Assembly: GCA_011319805.1 (NCBI GenBank)
Contig: SJRY01000050.1
Coordinates: 496,001-560,000 of the forward strand
Direction: 5' to 3'
DNA from: Macrocybe gigantea
Taxonomy: Eukaryota > Basidiomycota > Agaricomycetes > Agaricales > Callistosporiaceae
Length of the DNA stretch: 64,000 nt
The translations under genes were made by a program, and so were the position numbers. The notes beneath the pieces were generated by a model. The model worked only from the letters and a program-made list of their open reading frames with translations, made no database searches and was not told the origin of the DNA. Of this stretch, positions 1 through 11,008 are shown piece by piece. Within the stretch, counting starts at the first letter, position 1, and each line of letters begins with the position of its first letter.

Positions 1-470
1 TATCCCTTGGTTTGTTATTTGGTCAATGACCTCTGCGAACGTTGTACTCGAACATTAAGACACCTATTGTCTATGGGCGTGCTTTTGCTCTCTTTTCTTT
101 TTTTTACTTTCCAATAACATTTATATGTCATTGTTCATTTGGCTGTCTTCCTGATTGACTCTGTGATGACGATTTGAAATCGACCGATAGAATTTCGTTG
201 CTAACACTGAGAGCCTTTTGAGGGCACCATTGCAAGGACAGTCGACTGGAGAGATCCGAAGGGTCTCGGCCCCGTTATACCTATATCTCGAAGCTAAGGC
301 TATAAACTGCTCACAAAGGCAACACGACTTGGTGCGGTCGTGCCTGTCTCCCCAATTCACCATTTACCACTGGAATCAGCATCTAATTCCACGCGCCCTT
401 TCCGAAAGCTCGGGCATCTTCTTACGCCAACACGACAAGGTTCTGTTATCGCGCTCGCTGCTCATCAACA
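1..470. other. Left-edge non-coding stretch / DAAO upstream region
   Basis: No convincing gene was found. Open frames in both directions have no recognisable domain and overlap the start of the amino-acid oxidase in a different frame. The last 100-200 bases should include the promoter and 5' leader of that gene. A pyrimidine-rich stretch (about 85-112) is the only compositional feature. Confidence 0.4.
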
Positions 471-1726
471 ATGTCGTCTTCGCCATCAAAGATCGAGCGC
501 CCCCGCATCCTTGTCTGTGGATGTGGCGTTATCGGACTCACAACGTCAATCCGTCTCCTCGAGGCTGGGTATGCTGTGACGATCATCGCAGCTTATCTTC
601 CAGGCGACCCGCTGACGCCGGAGTATTGCTCGACCGCTGCGGGAGCTCATCACTTGTCGTTCGCGGCCGATGATGACGAGCGTCAGAAGAAGCTCGACAA
701 GCGCACGTTTGAAGTGATGTGGAGCGAGGAAGAGTCAGAGGGCGGGGAGAGCGCGCTTTTGAAGGTCGTGCAAAAAGAGTTTTATGGAAGTCCTGCTGAG
801 AAGCATCTGGCCTTTTTCGAGACTTTGCCAGACGTGAGTTGGACATTTCGCCATCACATTTGCTCACAGCCGGAAAAAAAGTTCAGAATTTGGGAGGCCC
901 ATGAGCTCCCACCTTACGCGAAGCACGCCGTTTCATTCACCTCGCTTACTATGGATACATCCGCATACCTCAACAAGCTCATGAAAAGACTCAACTCCTT
1001 AGGCGGCGTTGTCTACCGCGCGGCTTTCACATCGTTAGCCGCGGCGCTTGATACTGCTCTGTCACTTGCGACCAATGGTGCGGCCGTCTCGGATGTAGAC
1101 AGCAAGGTCCTGCCTGCGGCGATAATCAACTGCACGGGACTAGGCTCGCTTCACTTGAAGGACGTGCAAGATAAAGCCATGCACCCTGTGCGAGGGCAAG
1201 TTGTTGTATTGCGCGCTCCCTGGATCAAAGAAGGAAGGACCTTCCAGGTAAGTGGGGAGGGTGGAGAGAGAACGTATATCATACCGAGAAGAAGTGGGGA
1301 GGTCGTAATTGGAGGGACGAGGGAAGAAGGTGATTGGTGAGCATATGTTTGTTCTGAATGATTCCGCTTGGATTCTGACGACCACTACGGCTGCAGGACG
1401 TCAATGCCGCGGCCAGAGACTTCGAGGGACATCAAACGAAGAGCATTAGCCATCTGTCCAGAACTTATACCCCTATCGCAAGATGTAAGTCGCCCAGGAG
1501 AACAACATTTCGCGCCAGAAGAGCTGGATCCAATATTTGTGCGCGACGTGGTTGGGTTTAGACCCGCGCGCAAGGGGGGTTGAGATTAGAGAGAGATGAT
1601 ATGGCTGTTGGCGTAGACCGCAAGATCGCAGTGTTCCATAACATTGGTCATTCAGGAGCTGGCTGGCAGTCTTCCTGGGGTTGTGCAGAAGTCGTTGTCG
1701 AACTAGTGTCTCAGGCGGGAATATAG
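471..1726 (+). CDS. D-amino-acid oxidase (FAD-dependent, DAO family)
   Basis: Oxidative deamination of D-amino acids to 2-oxo acids with release of ammonia and H2O2, usually in peroxisomes. The N-terminus has the Rossmann FAD motif CGCGVIGLTTSIRLLEAGY. Mid-protein motifs are VSFTSLTMDT, the NCTGLGS segment and HPVRGQVV. The C-terminal part has the DAO hallmark GFRPARKGG and GHSGAGWQSSWGCAE. An intron is seen at about 1339-1394 (GTGAGC to CTGCAG), joining EEGDW to the next exon. Another is likely near 835, where either a 36-nt intron or a 48-nt intron ending in AAG is possible. The frame breaks by one base directly after GFRPARKGG, at a run of six G (1574-1579): the following codons are clearly DAO-like but in another frame. 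No PTS1-like SKL end is visible; the protein ends in SQAGI. Family assignment is secure; whether the break is real is not. Confidence 0.88.
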
Positions 1727-1850
1727 CATCGTGTATGCATTACTGTCCATCGTTCCTGTAAGAAAAGTTCTTTCGGATTTGCGATCAGAAACCATGCTGA
1801 CGTTTGTAGGAATGCGAGAATATGATTTTCATACGAATACAAATCAAAGT

Positions 1851-2520
1851 TCAAGTTTGAGTGTTGGCTAATTCCCAAGGTTTCTTGCGAACTGGAGCTG
1901 TGGACTCGCTTGGTGGAGCGTCCTACGAAATAAGTGTTAATGCAGGTAGCAATCGTAGACAAGTCTACGTACGTTAATTCCTTCGGGTATGATTTTGTTA
2001 TTGGGAATCTTGTCCACGTTCCCTGTTTCGATCATCTCTTGCAGTTCTGCAAAGGTCAAGACTTGACTGTCGGTGTCAACGTTCGGAGTGTTATTACTCT
2101 CCGTCCGTGACGATGGGATGGCGTGGCCGCAAGCTGTGCGGAATGGCACACTCCGGATTGTTGTTCAGCTTCGCGAGCCTGCTCTGTGGTTATAGAATGG
2201 CCTGTGATGCTGTCAACATATTAGACCGCTCAAAGAGTGGTATGAAAACGCGGTTGCGAGCTACCGATTGAAGTAAAACACGCGAGTACGGCGCACGATC
2301 TCTTCTCTGACTTCTGGCGGAGGGTTTCCTTCCAGCGCACCACCGGCAATAAGACCCGCTAGACCTTGCTTGACAAGCGGCACAGTAAGAGACCCGTCCC
2401 AGTCCACGCGTCAACGTTGATGTAAATCACCTGGTAGGCCTCATCTGAGTCAAAAGGAAAGCGAATATAAAGCTCCAAGGGATTTGGTTGCTCAGAGCTG
2501 GATTCAGCTGGCGCAGACAT
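1851..2520 (-). CDS. Pex39-like peroxisomal protein with KPWE motif
   Basis: A small protein of about 130 residues in four exons, reconstructed by hand. The start is MSAPAESSSEQPNPLELYIRF. An N-terminal block contains FPFDSDEAYQ, then GLAGLIAGG and RRTRVFYFNR. A middle block reads LTFAELQEMIETGNVDKIPN. The last exon ends with RKKPWELANTQT. The FxE(L/V)..MI.xG..xxIPxx block followed by a C-terminal (R/K)PWE box is the arrangement reported for Pex39 (fungal DUF5572-type and human C6orf226 proteins), which helps PTS2/Pex7 cargo import and shares the KPWE box with Pex13. Introns: about 2430-2367, one ending in TTGACAG, one with a GTTGAC branch site near 2070, and 1971-1922. All joins keep frame. 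The first intron ends in AAG, so that boundary is less sure. It is convergent with the D-amino-acid oxidase, itself typically a peroxisomal enzyme. Function is by motif only. Confidence 0.72.
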
Positions 2521-3285
2521 GGTGATTGTCTTTGTGTGCAACTGTATAAGCGTTGCTGTCGACTTGATCAGCAGTCCGTTACCAAAACAGGCAGCTACCT
2601 GGTCGTCGTTCTCAACGGTGTGGAATGCCGTATTGGATTCCCTTCGCCCTGCGGCGCACGGCGCTCCTGTCCCGATGACCACACATATACGTTGCAGGCT
2701 ACGTGGCCTTTCGGCCATCAGGTCGCATCTCGTTGTCCTACCTAAGATGCTGCGCATCTGCGCCTCCTGACCTGATATAATCACCGCACCAGCCTTCAGC
2801 AATATGCACCGACACGTTGAATCCTTGTTCGCATACTCTCCAGAATGACCTCTGACTCTCCCGCCTCGTCACTCGAACCCTTGAGCATGACTATGTTCAG
2901 GTTCCTGCACCCGCTTTTGACCAGAGATTTCCAAAGCTTCATGAGTATTGCGTCGGTGAGCCGGAAGCAATGCACCACTAGATTCTGCTCACATGGTGAT
3001 TTGTATTTCAGACTTGACACCGAAGTTTACCAACCTGCGCTACACTTTTACGAGGAAAACTATGCGACCCACCCGACCTTCTCTGTTCGTCCTACTCCAT
3101 TTTCTTCGACAGATACACTCAACATATTGTAGATCTTTGCAGCTATATGCGCTGGCTTATCCGCATTTCCTGTCGCCTTATTCATGTGAGCAGGCATTCG
3201 AACGATTCTCTTGGCAAGAGACTCACTAGTACCGTGTAGCTTGTTATCTCTGTTCCAAGTCCTCCTTATTCCCTTTCTTTCTGTC
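2521..3285. other. Intergenic region between Pex39-like gene and membrane-protein gene
   Basis: This is the shared upstream region of two divergent genes. A 95-codon plus-strand frame from 2845 and an overlapping minus-strand frame both lack any recognisable domain or splice-supported extension, so neither is called. Nothing else was identified. Confidence 0.4.
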
Positions 3286-3997
3286 ATGGCCACTCTTACC
3301 CTTCTCGTCACAGTCGAGCTTGTCCTTGGTACGTACACATGTTCTTGACTTCGCTGATAAAATGAATTAACCTTTCCCTAGTCCTCAAGTTAACACTTTC
3401 CCTCATCGCATGCGCTGGGGTATCGGTCGTTGCGACTTTCACCGTTGTTTCTGTGTCACCCTTTTTCCACGACTTTAAATTTTTCGACCCCGCGACCTTG
3501 ACGTCCATAACACATACAGTCGCAGAAAATGCACCAGCCTGGCGTGACGCCGCGGCCGCATTCTTCGCGCAGGTTATCGCAGCCATGAGGCAGCTGCATG
3601 CATCTGCCTATGCTGCTGTGCTGTCTCGCTCCAGGAATCGACAGCAAGGCAAAAGTATATCGACACGTCTCATTCGTTCGTGCAGGCGGCATATCGCACA
3701 GGAGGCGTACTTGCACAGGTGTCCATTACGGTGGCGGAAGGTCTCGTGCTTGCTACGAAAGGACTCGTTATCTTCTGCAGCTCACTCATCCCCATAATGA
3801 GTTGGATCGTCACATCTTTTGGCTCCCTTTCAGAGTCCCGCACAGAAACGAACGCCACCGAGGTAGAAATGATCGTCAGGGACTCTACATCTGAAGCTCG
3901 TGCATCTTCGAGCTCGGTCCGGTCGACGTCGGAGGTCAGGCAGAGGTTTGCTGCCCGAACTTCTGATGAAATCAGTTTCCCGAATCCAATTTCATAA
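3286..3997 (+). CDS. Small hypothetical membrane protein
   Basis: Not recognised. The first exon encodes MATLTLLVTVELVL and is followed by a clear intron (GTACGT ... CCCTAG, about 3328-3381). The next exon gives a strong hydrophobic segment (LTLSLIACAGVSVVATFTVVSV) followed by SPFFHDFKFFDP. A second hydrophobic stretch, AEGLVLATKGLVIFCSSLIP, leads to a polar Ser/Thr-rich tail ending FPNPIS. Between these, a second intron probably ends at about 3683 (CGTGCAG), but its donor is unclear (GTTATC near 3570 is the best candidate). I expect about 170-200 residues with two membrane passes. No family could be named; exon structure is uncertain. Confidence 0.45.
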
Positions 3998-4840
3998 GAG
4001 CATCCGAATATCCAGGGACGTTAAGGTCGAGTAAGGAGCTTCTCTCGTCATGTTATGGATAGTGTACCATTGTAAATGTATATGAATCGGAGAAGCTCTT
4101 CTCACAGAAGAAAATGACAGCTTAATATCTCATCCATGACGACAAACAGGAGGCTTGAAAGCTGTCCACTGATAACGTGCAAATCATGTAGAACGGTGAT
4201 GACCTTCCCACCGGATATCAATGCAAATGCTAGATCTTCTCAACTACAGGCAGAGCAAAGACAAGGTCCCTGTTCGTTGTAACACAGCTCGCAGTAGGAG
4301 GGCAACCGTCTTCTCTGGTTTAGAGCTCTGGGTATACGGTCTATTTGTTCAACTTGGAGCGGCCGGAGAGTGGATCGAATGACGAGAACATGGAACAAGT
4401 AGGTAGAACTTCGTAAGGAAAGGCCAGTTGTTATAAAAAAAAAAAAGGGTGGTGCCATGTAGTATTACTTATGCGAAAATGACCTTGGGCCCAATCCTGG
4501 AATGTGAGTTATTCGGGTTCGTGCGTAGTCTAGTCCCCTCAAAAAAAGTGCCATAACGTTCTGGACTATTTCCTCATCATGCGCATGCTTGTACGTATGC
4601 ATGCCGACGACCTTCGAATGGAACTGTGATGGAGACAAACACTGACTAGTTCTAATTGCGGTCACCCCGTATCTTAGCAGCGAAGAAAAAAAGTGTATCT
4701 CTAGCTTTCTAGAAGTCGTGTCGTTGGCTGTCTTTTCCTAGCGTGCCAGTTGTCAGGATTATCGGCCACGTGATCGACGTGCCATATATTGCCGTCAAGT
4801 CGGCAGACGTCGTTGTCTCTCCTCCCCACCGTGTCGGACG
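3998..4840. other. Intergenic stretch, no gene seen
   Basis: Contains the 3' end of the membrane-protein gene and the promoter of the ArfGAP gene. Short frames are present on both strands, but none has domain similarity or a plausible exon chain. A run of about 12 A near 4436-4446 is the only repeat feature noticed. Confidence 0.4.
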
Positions 4841-6563
4841 ATGTCCGGCCTTAACAAAATCACAATTGAACGAAACCAGAAGGCGCTGCTCGAGCTCGTC
4901 GCGCAACCGGGGAATGGTCTGGCTCATTCTCCTCGTTGATCGCTGTCTGTTTATCGTCCCACCGCCCACAGATATCTGTGCCGATTGCAAGGCTCGAAAT
5001 CCACGATGGGCATCATATAATCTGGGTATTTTTATATGGTACATATTTCACGCATATATCGTGGCTCTTCGTCACTCATGTCTGATAGTGTGAATTGTGC
5101 GAGCATACACCGCAAGATCGGAACGCATATAACCAAAGTGTATGTCTCCTCAGGACTCGACGTTCTTGTATTCTGCTGGGCTGAGCTGTCCGTAGGAAAA
5201 GCCTTACCATGGACACTTGGACGAAGGAGCAGGTCGAGGTAAGTACGACATTTTTATCTCGGTAAGACGTTGTCCTGACATCTGACGCCCAGAACATGAA
5301 GACAGTGGGAAATGTCAAGTCAAACGCCATCTACAACCCGAACGAAGTTCGCCATCCACCGCCGGCGAATTTGGTTGATTCAGAACGAGACAGCGAGCTT
5401 GAGCAATACATAAGAGGTTAGACTTTTTTAATTCCCGTATTAGTAGTCGTCTGACTCTCTGACAGCCAAGTACGAATACAAGCGGTATCTGGATAGAAAT
5501 GCACTGGTGCATCAAAACTTGGCCCATCGCGCTCAGCCTCGTCCATTACGTCCAGCTCAAGTACTCGCTCTGTTTCGAATCCCGTCGGCGCGAAGTCATC
5601 AACGAACAACATTAACTCATCATCGCCGACTCAGGCTCAACTTCAGCGACCTTCCGCTATTGCTGGCGTCGGGAGCAATGCCACTGCGCAAAACAGATCA
5701 GTGTCTCAGCCTCTGTCGGCTCTTCAAACGCAATCCAACCCCCCAAGTCAGCTTCAACAGCCAACGTCAAGCAGTCAAAGTCATGCCAATGGCGTTTGGG
5801 CAGATCTCATATCACTCCAGGGACCCTCTGCAAATTCGTCTCTGCCATTACAATATCAAATACCTCCAACCTTGACTACCCAGCCGACAGCCCTACAATG
5901 GGAGCATTGCCGACAGGCAACGTCATGAGTACCATGAACCCACATCAGAGTGGAGTCAACGCACTGCAGAACCCAATTTCTACCAATCCATTTTCGCAGC
6001 TGCAGCCACTATCGGCCCGACCCACTGCTTTCACATCCGCAATTCCGACACCCTTTAATGGCACGCCGTTCACGCCAGGAATCGCGACACCATTCAATAG
6101 CACCGGTCAGGCCCTTTTTGCGAACCATGGGCAAATTCAGCCATCCCCACAGTCGCCTTTCTTCCAATCTCAACCTACTCAGGTCGGGTTGCAGGTGCAG
6201 ATTCCTTCTGCGGCACCGTTCAGTTCAAGTCCTTTCGCGTCTGCGCCTGCAGCACAGTCGCAGTTTTTAACACCCAGTCCCCTCCAACCGCTCCAGTCCC
6301 ACAGCCCTCAACCCTTCTCGCAGCCAGCTGGACAGTTTTTGTCGCATGGCCCGCAACCCCAGTTTGGGCCAGGCACGATGCCAGGCACTACCCCAGGATT
6401 GATGTTTGCAAATCCTGCTCAATCTCAAATCCAGATGCCAGTGATGACCGGCCTGCATACACCGCAGACGCCGTTCATGTCGCAAACGCCAACCCAAGGA
6501 TTCCAACCACAGCCGTTCGCTTCTGCGACAACATACCCAGGTCAACAATGGGGTCCCTTATAG
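4841..6563 (+). CDS. ArfGAP domain protein (SMAP / Age2 type)
   Basis: GTPase-activating protein for Arf GTPases in vesicle trafficking. The start MSGLNKITIERNQKALLELV precedes the ArfGAP zinc finger, assembled from three exons: ICADCKARNPRWASYNLGIF, then CVNCASIHRKIGTHITKV. This gives C-x2-C-x16-C-x2-C, with the arginine-finger region preserved. The domain continues through SLTMDTWTKEQVENMKTVGN to KYEYKRYLDRNA. Introns are at about 4908-4967, 5038-5090, 5142-5199, 5240-5292 and 5417-5464. A long Ser/Gln/Pro-rich tail follows, with a conserved-looking GVWADLISLQ box. A further 53-nt intron (about 5838-5890, branch CTTGACT) restores frame to the final PF-repeat region. Just after RNA(L/V) the frame changes by one base near 5506. 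It could be a missing base, or an intron of about 74-130 nt ending at CCGACTCAG, which would remove a Ser-rich segment. Confidence 0.85.
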
Positions 6564-6807
6564 GTCGCTACGCTTTTGGCATTTCCCCGACTGTTTTCAT
6601 AGATCTCTTTGCTGTGGGATAGGATGATGGACCTGTTGATATATGACGCCTATTTATGAATTACTAGTATCATTGATTTTAGTAGTGCAGCTGTGATCTG
6701 TGAGTCTGTATACCTGCGACGGTAATGTCAGACACTGGCATTTTCTAATCCGAGGTATACTTCGGTCACAAAATGTTCAAACGAATTGTCTGACCACTCA
6801 TGCACTC

Positions 6808-7801
6808 ATGACCGAGCTACATCTGCGAGACTTGTCTGCATCTGAGTCTGTTCCTAGGGTCAAGCCCCATCCCAAGACTTCTGGCATACCTGTTCCTTTC
6901 TCTTATCTGCCGAGCGACGACGGAACGGATGAAAATCTCCTCATACTCCTTCATGGGTTGGGTGTGTTCCTATATGGATATTTTCTTGCTCTATGCTAAT
7001 TCTTGGTCGTTCGCCCCGCGTAGGGGATACTAATCTACCATTCGCAAAGTTGGGACGCCAGCTGAGGCTGCCTCAGACAGCTGTGTTGGCATTGCGTGCG
7101 CCCGAACAGTGAGCACTGAGAAAATCACGCTTCACAAATCGCTCAGCAACTCATCCTGCGTTCCTCGTCAGAGTCCCATTCCTGTACGAATCCGCTTTCC
7201 AGTGGTACACGTCGTTCGACGAGCTTGGAGAGATGATTGAAAGGCCGAACCCGACGCCCGCTCTGGAGCTCTTGAACGTGGTTGTGCGATATCTCGCCAA
7301 GGACTGCCAGTGGCCCGTCAACAGGATTCACCTCTTCGGATTCGCACAGGGAGGAACTGTGGCTGTGGAATTTGGGGTGTCATGGTGGCAGCAGCAGTTG
7401 CTTGAGCAACGCAGCAAGTCGACGCAGCCGTCTTTGTCGGCGCCATCGTCATCGACATCGTCAACGCCGACATCTCCACCTAATGCCTCCGCCTCGCTCG
7501 GTTCCATCGTGACAATTTCTGGGCCGCTCGTTACACATCGTTCCCTCTCTGTATCCTGTTCGACGCCTCTCCTCGTCCTCTATCAACCTCCGCCATCTGA
7601 AAATGCATTTCCAAACGGTGCCCTGTCGACCTGAAGAAAGTGTATTCGCACTCGACGGAAGTCAAAAAATTGGCCAAGGAGCCCGGCATGCCTGCTTCAA
7701 AAGAGGGTTGGCAACCTGTGATGGAGTTCTGGAGCAAACACCTCTCTCGAAAAAATGTAGATGGATTATACGAGATCATGAGTGGAACTGCATCGGCCTG
7801 A
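6808..7801 (+). CDS. Alpha/beta-hydrolase, phospholipase/carboxylesterase type, with Ala at the nucleophile site
   Basis: About 290 residues. The protein has the LLHGLGDTNLPF oxyanion-side motif, the RAPEQVPF box and FQWYTSFDELGE typical of the lysophospholipase/acyl-thioesterase-like family. Two introns are clear: after HGLG (6962-7023) and after APEQ (about 7108-7171). The strand-helix elbow reads HLFGFAQGGTVAVEFG, where active relatives carry GFSQGG. The codon is GCA, one step from a Ser codon, so catalytic Ser is absent if the sequence is right. A low-complexity Ser/Thr/Pro insert follows. The last segment, KKVYSHSTEVKKLAKEPGMP to EIMSGTASA, lies one base out of frame from the segment ending NGALST (near 7632). 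This is most simply a missing base. Substrate unknown; it may be a pseudo-hydrolase. Confidence 0.75.
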
Positions 7802-7931
7802 GTGCAAGCTCTGTTGAAAGATGTGAAGAACCCAGATGTAAACTCCATTGGGAATGCTCGTTATGAATGGATGATAGAATACAGAGCGAAGATTTAGATA
7901 TAGCCCGAGATCAATCACTGTCGTCGTCCTC

Positions 7932-10774
7932 CTAAAATACTGATTCAGTGGATGCGGAACGAGGATTCTGGTCATTTCTTACCACCATCCTCGATCTTGC
8001 TTTCACAGCCGCCGCTCGCGATGAACGACCCGCAGCGGGCGTAAAACTGAGTTGTGTCTGTCGACCTGCCGCTTTCTTCGCAGGAGCCTTTTTCGTCGGT
8101 TGACTTGGCGAAACTTTGTGAGCACGTCTTCGCTTGAAAAGCATTGGAGACTGTATGTACCTCAAGACTGCAGAGCGATTCGTCCTTTTGGTCGGCCGCG
8201 GTGCTGCCTCCACTTCGTCCTCATCCTCGTCTTCGTCGATTTCGAGAATATCATCGTCGGAATTCTACCGTAAAGTGAAAGACATGAGGATGAGTTCGGC
8301 CTTGAGCATTTTGCCCCACACCTGAGGTGCTTTTTCCCTCGTGCAGCTTTCTTAGCGGGAGCTTTGCTGGTGCAGCCTTTCTGCCTCTCGCTGCGGGTTT
8401 CTTGGTTGGCGGAGGTTCCTCGTCGTCGAAGTCTGAACCACCATTGGCGTCAAGGTCCATCATCATAGAATCATCAGACGTTCATCTCTTGCGGCGGAAG
8501 TTGCTTTGCCTTTGCCCTAGTAAACCTTCAGCCTCAGTCTGGATTCGGAATTCTTCCATCCAGGTGTACCTTTTTATCCGCGCCACTTTCCTTTGCCTTT
8601 TCCAGGTATTCTTTGTCCTGTTGTTCTTTCGCCTTGAAGAGCTAGTATGAACCAGGATCGTCAACTGTGATCATTGCCGAAAATGCGTCCGTCGACTCGC
8701 CATGTCCTCCACTTCATCCTCCTCTACGTCCTCGTTGGCTTGGACACTTTTCATCAACTGCTTTAAGGACTTGTTTACGTGGCTGATTGACATCAGAGAA
8801 GAACAACTGAATTCGTCTGAATTTCACATCACAATGAAGACACACTTTGGAATGGCATGGATGTCGTCCTTCTCTACAAACGTTTGGATGGCGTCCGACA
8901 TGCCTCCTTCACCCAGGAGTTGCAGCTCTTGCGCGGCGAGGTATTCGTTAACCAACGTTGCCACTCGGACCTTCTCCAGCTTCTCCGAAATAGTGAGTGT
9001 CGGGTCGTCGATACTAAGTTCCGGCTGGTCGATCGCAACTTTGGCCGATTTCGACGTGGCCTTTTTGGCTCGGTGGAACACGAGGACATCTCTAGGATTC
9101 GCTATCTTCCCTTGGAACTCTTGTCCAAATCGAACAGGATTTGATGTCTCAGTCACACCCGTTGTGTCAACCTAGAGGAACGAGTTCTACCCCGCCTGTA
9201 GAAGGCAGATTCAAGCACAAGTCCACCTTGAGACGGACGAGCGGAAGCATAAAAGGGAGCTCTGGTTCGTCATCTGCAACAGCTTTTGCATTACGCTGAT
9301 TCCATAGCTCGTTTGCTTGCTCAATGAGCTCGTTAACCTATCCCTATCATCAGCAGTTGAACGAGAATCCGGAAAATTAACTGCAAACTTTGTTTCTGAG
9401 ATACTTCGTTATTTCCATGGGATCATTTATGTCAAACCCATGTTTCTCTGCGGCCTCAGCAAGCACGACTTCCTCGATCACGAAGGGTCGAACTGTGCGA
9501 AGTGGGATCGGCGTCAACCGAAACTCCTTACCCTGAATCTCCAGAAGCGCGACATGTCTAAACACGTCAATAGTCAGGACGTTTCGAAGCACGTCGGGAG
9601 ACCCACTTTTCTATAGCTTCGCCATCAGCAAGCGATGTAGCTACGGATGACCCGGGTTGTGTGATGTAGTAACTTTTACCAGCGACGGGTTCAGGAACGA
9701 TCCGACAATCGTGTTCGTGACCCCAGACGACAAGGTCTATGCTATCATCGAACATGCCTTCTGGCACTGAATCTTGAGGACCGTGTTTTACGCTGGTTTC
9801 GAATCGGTTAAGGAATGTGTCGCCTGCATACACGAAGATCAGGTCTCACCGGTTTTGATGGAGAAGCAATAAATTGAACCAATTATCTTTATCTCTGGGC
9901 ATGAACATCCGAACACGGTTGCTTCTTAGCTCAAAATGCATCCTCTGATCCTTGACGTTTCCTATCCCATATAATCCCAATCGCGTACTGCCTTTGCGTA
10001 GCAAAACGGGGCGAACGGCGATTCCTGTCGTAGGCGCTTCGGCGTCTGATACGGGGAGGTCGAATTTACCCATGTAGTTGAGCAACCCCGACACGGATAG
10101 GACGTCCAATGCGCACAATGCTCCTTCCTGTGGACGTCAGCTTTGCACACATGCAGTCAAAGGCTGTCACGAGCATACCGTCCCCGTGCCTTGGGGATCG
10201 TCATGGTTGCCGTGTATTGAAAAGACCGGTATGCTGACGTTGAAGTTGGCATCTTCGTAGTTCACGGAAGGGAATCTACGGAGAAATAGTTAGCCCCGGC
10301 CGGTCAACATATGTTGCGGAGAGGAGTACGGATAGGCAGCCGCTTTCCCTTCGTTGGGGTCACTGAGAAGCTCAATCTCGACGGGCTTGTCTCCTAAAGT
10401 GTACTGTCTAAGCAGGGCGATGACTTGGTACAAGCTTTCCCGCGATGGTTTGTTTTCGTGAAAGAGGTCACCAGCAAGAGTATGAAGTCTACCTATGCAA
10501 TATGAAAATCTCGTTCTAAACAGGCTAGCAGATGCGCATACTAACCTCCTTTCTCACCGCCAATTCGAGGATCTCACGAAAGGTATTGATGGAGTCTTGG
10601 CCGCGAATGGGATCTCGCTCCATGTAGCCGACATGGTTATCGGTCGCGAGCAATATGCGAACGGTGTCGCCGGGCGCTGTGTGAATTAGCAGAATCCTTC
10701 AAGTCAGCAAGTGTCGCCAACGAACCTGCCTGTGTGAGCGTCGGAGGTGGCGGCTCTGAGCTCCTGTCGGACAT
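7932..10774 (-). CDS. mre11: Mre11 DNA double-strand break repair nuclease
   Basis: Nuclease subunit of the Mre11-Rad50-Nbs1 complex in the nucleus, for DNA end resection, checkpoint signalling and meiosis. Start [15 protein letters not shown], then a short intron (TGCTGAC branch) joins to [20 protein letters not shown], phosphoesterase motif I. Further motifs are [16 protein letters not shown] (II), GNHDDP (III) and [11 protein letters not shown] (IV). The capping and dimer region follows, with [20 protein letters not shown] and [12 protein letters not shown], joined across an intron at about 9563-9613. The C-terminal tail is acidic, then Lys/Ala-rich, ending with [10 protein letters not shown] and ASTESVF. 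All conserved blocks join in frame. It is divergent from the GDP-fucose-type transporter with only 234 bases between start codons. Confidence 0.93.
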
Positions 10775-11008
10775 GGCTGGGATAGAGAAACGCGTCTGGC
10801 ACGCGTCGGCGTGATCGGCCACGGGCATCAAAACAAGCCATCACACACCCACTCCACCACCTTCATTGGACAGCGTTGCAGTGACGACGACGACGAGTCT
10901 CAGCCTGAGAACTTCCTTCAAGCATATTTTCCCACTTCTTACGGTCCTTTAATAACCCCTTTTCATCACGGATATCGTCTTTGTGCGGAATAGTCTCCCT
11001 AGCTTGGA
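10775..11008. promoter_or_regulatory. Bidirectional promoter region, mre11 / transporter
   Basis: Start codons of two divergent genes face each other across 234 bases, so both promoters must lie here. No TATA box or known motif was recognised with confidence. Confidence 0.45.

Noticed and set aside
218..673. 151-codon frame overlapping the start of D-amino-acid oxidase
   Set aside because: Out of frame with a well-supported gene and without similarity to any family.
5838..5890. Apparent second frameshift in the ArfGAP gene
   Set aside because: A 53-nt GT-AG intron with a CTTGACT branch site joins the two frames exactly.
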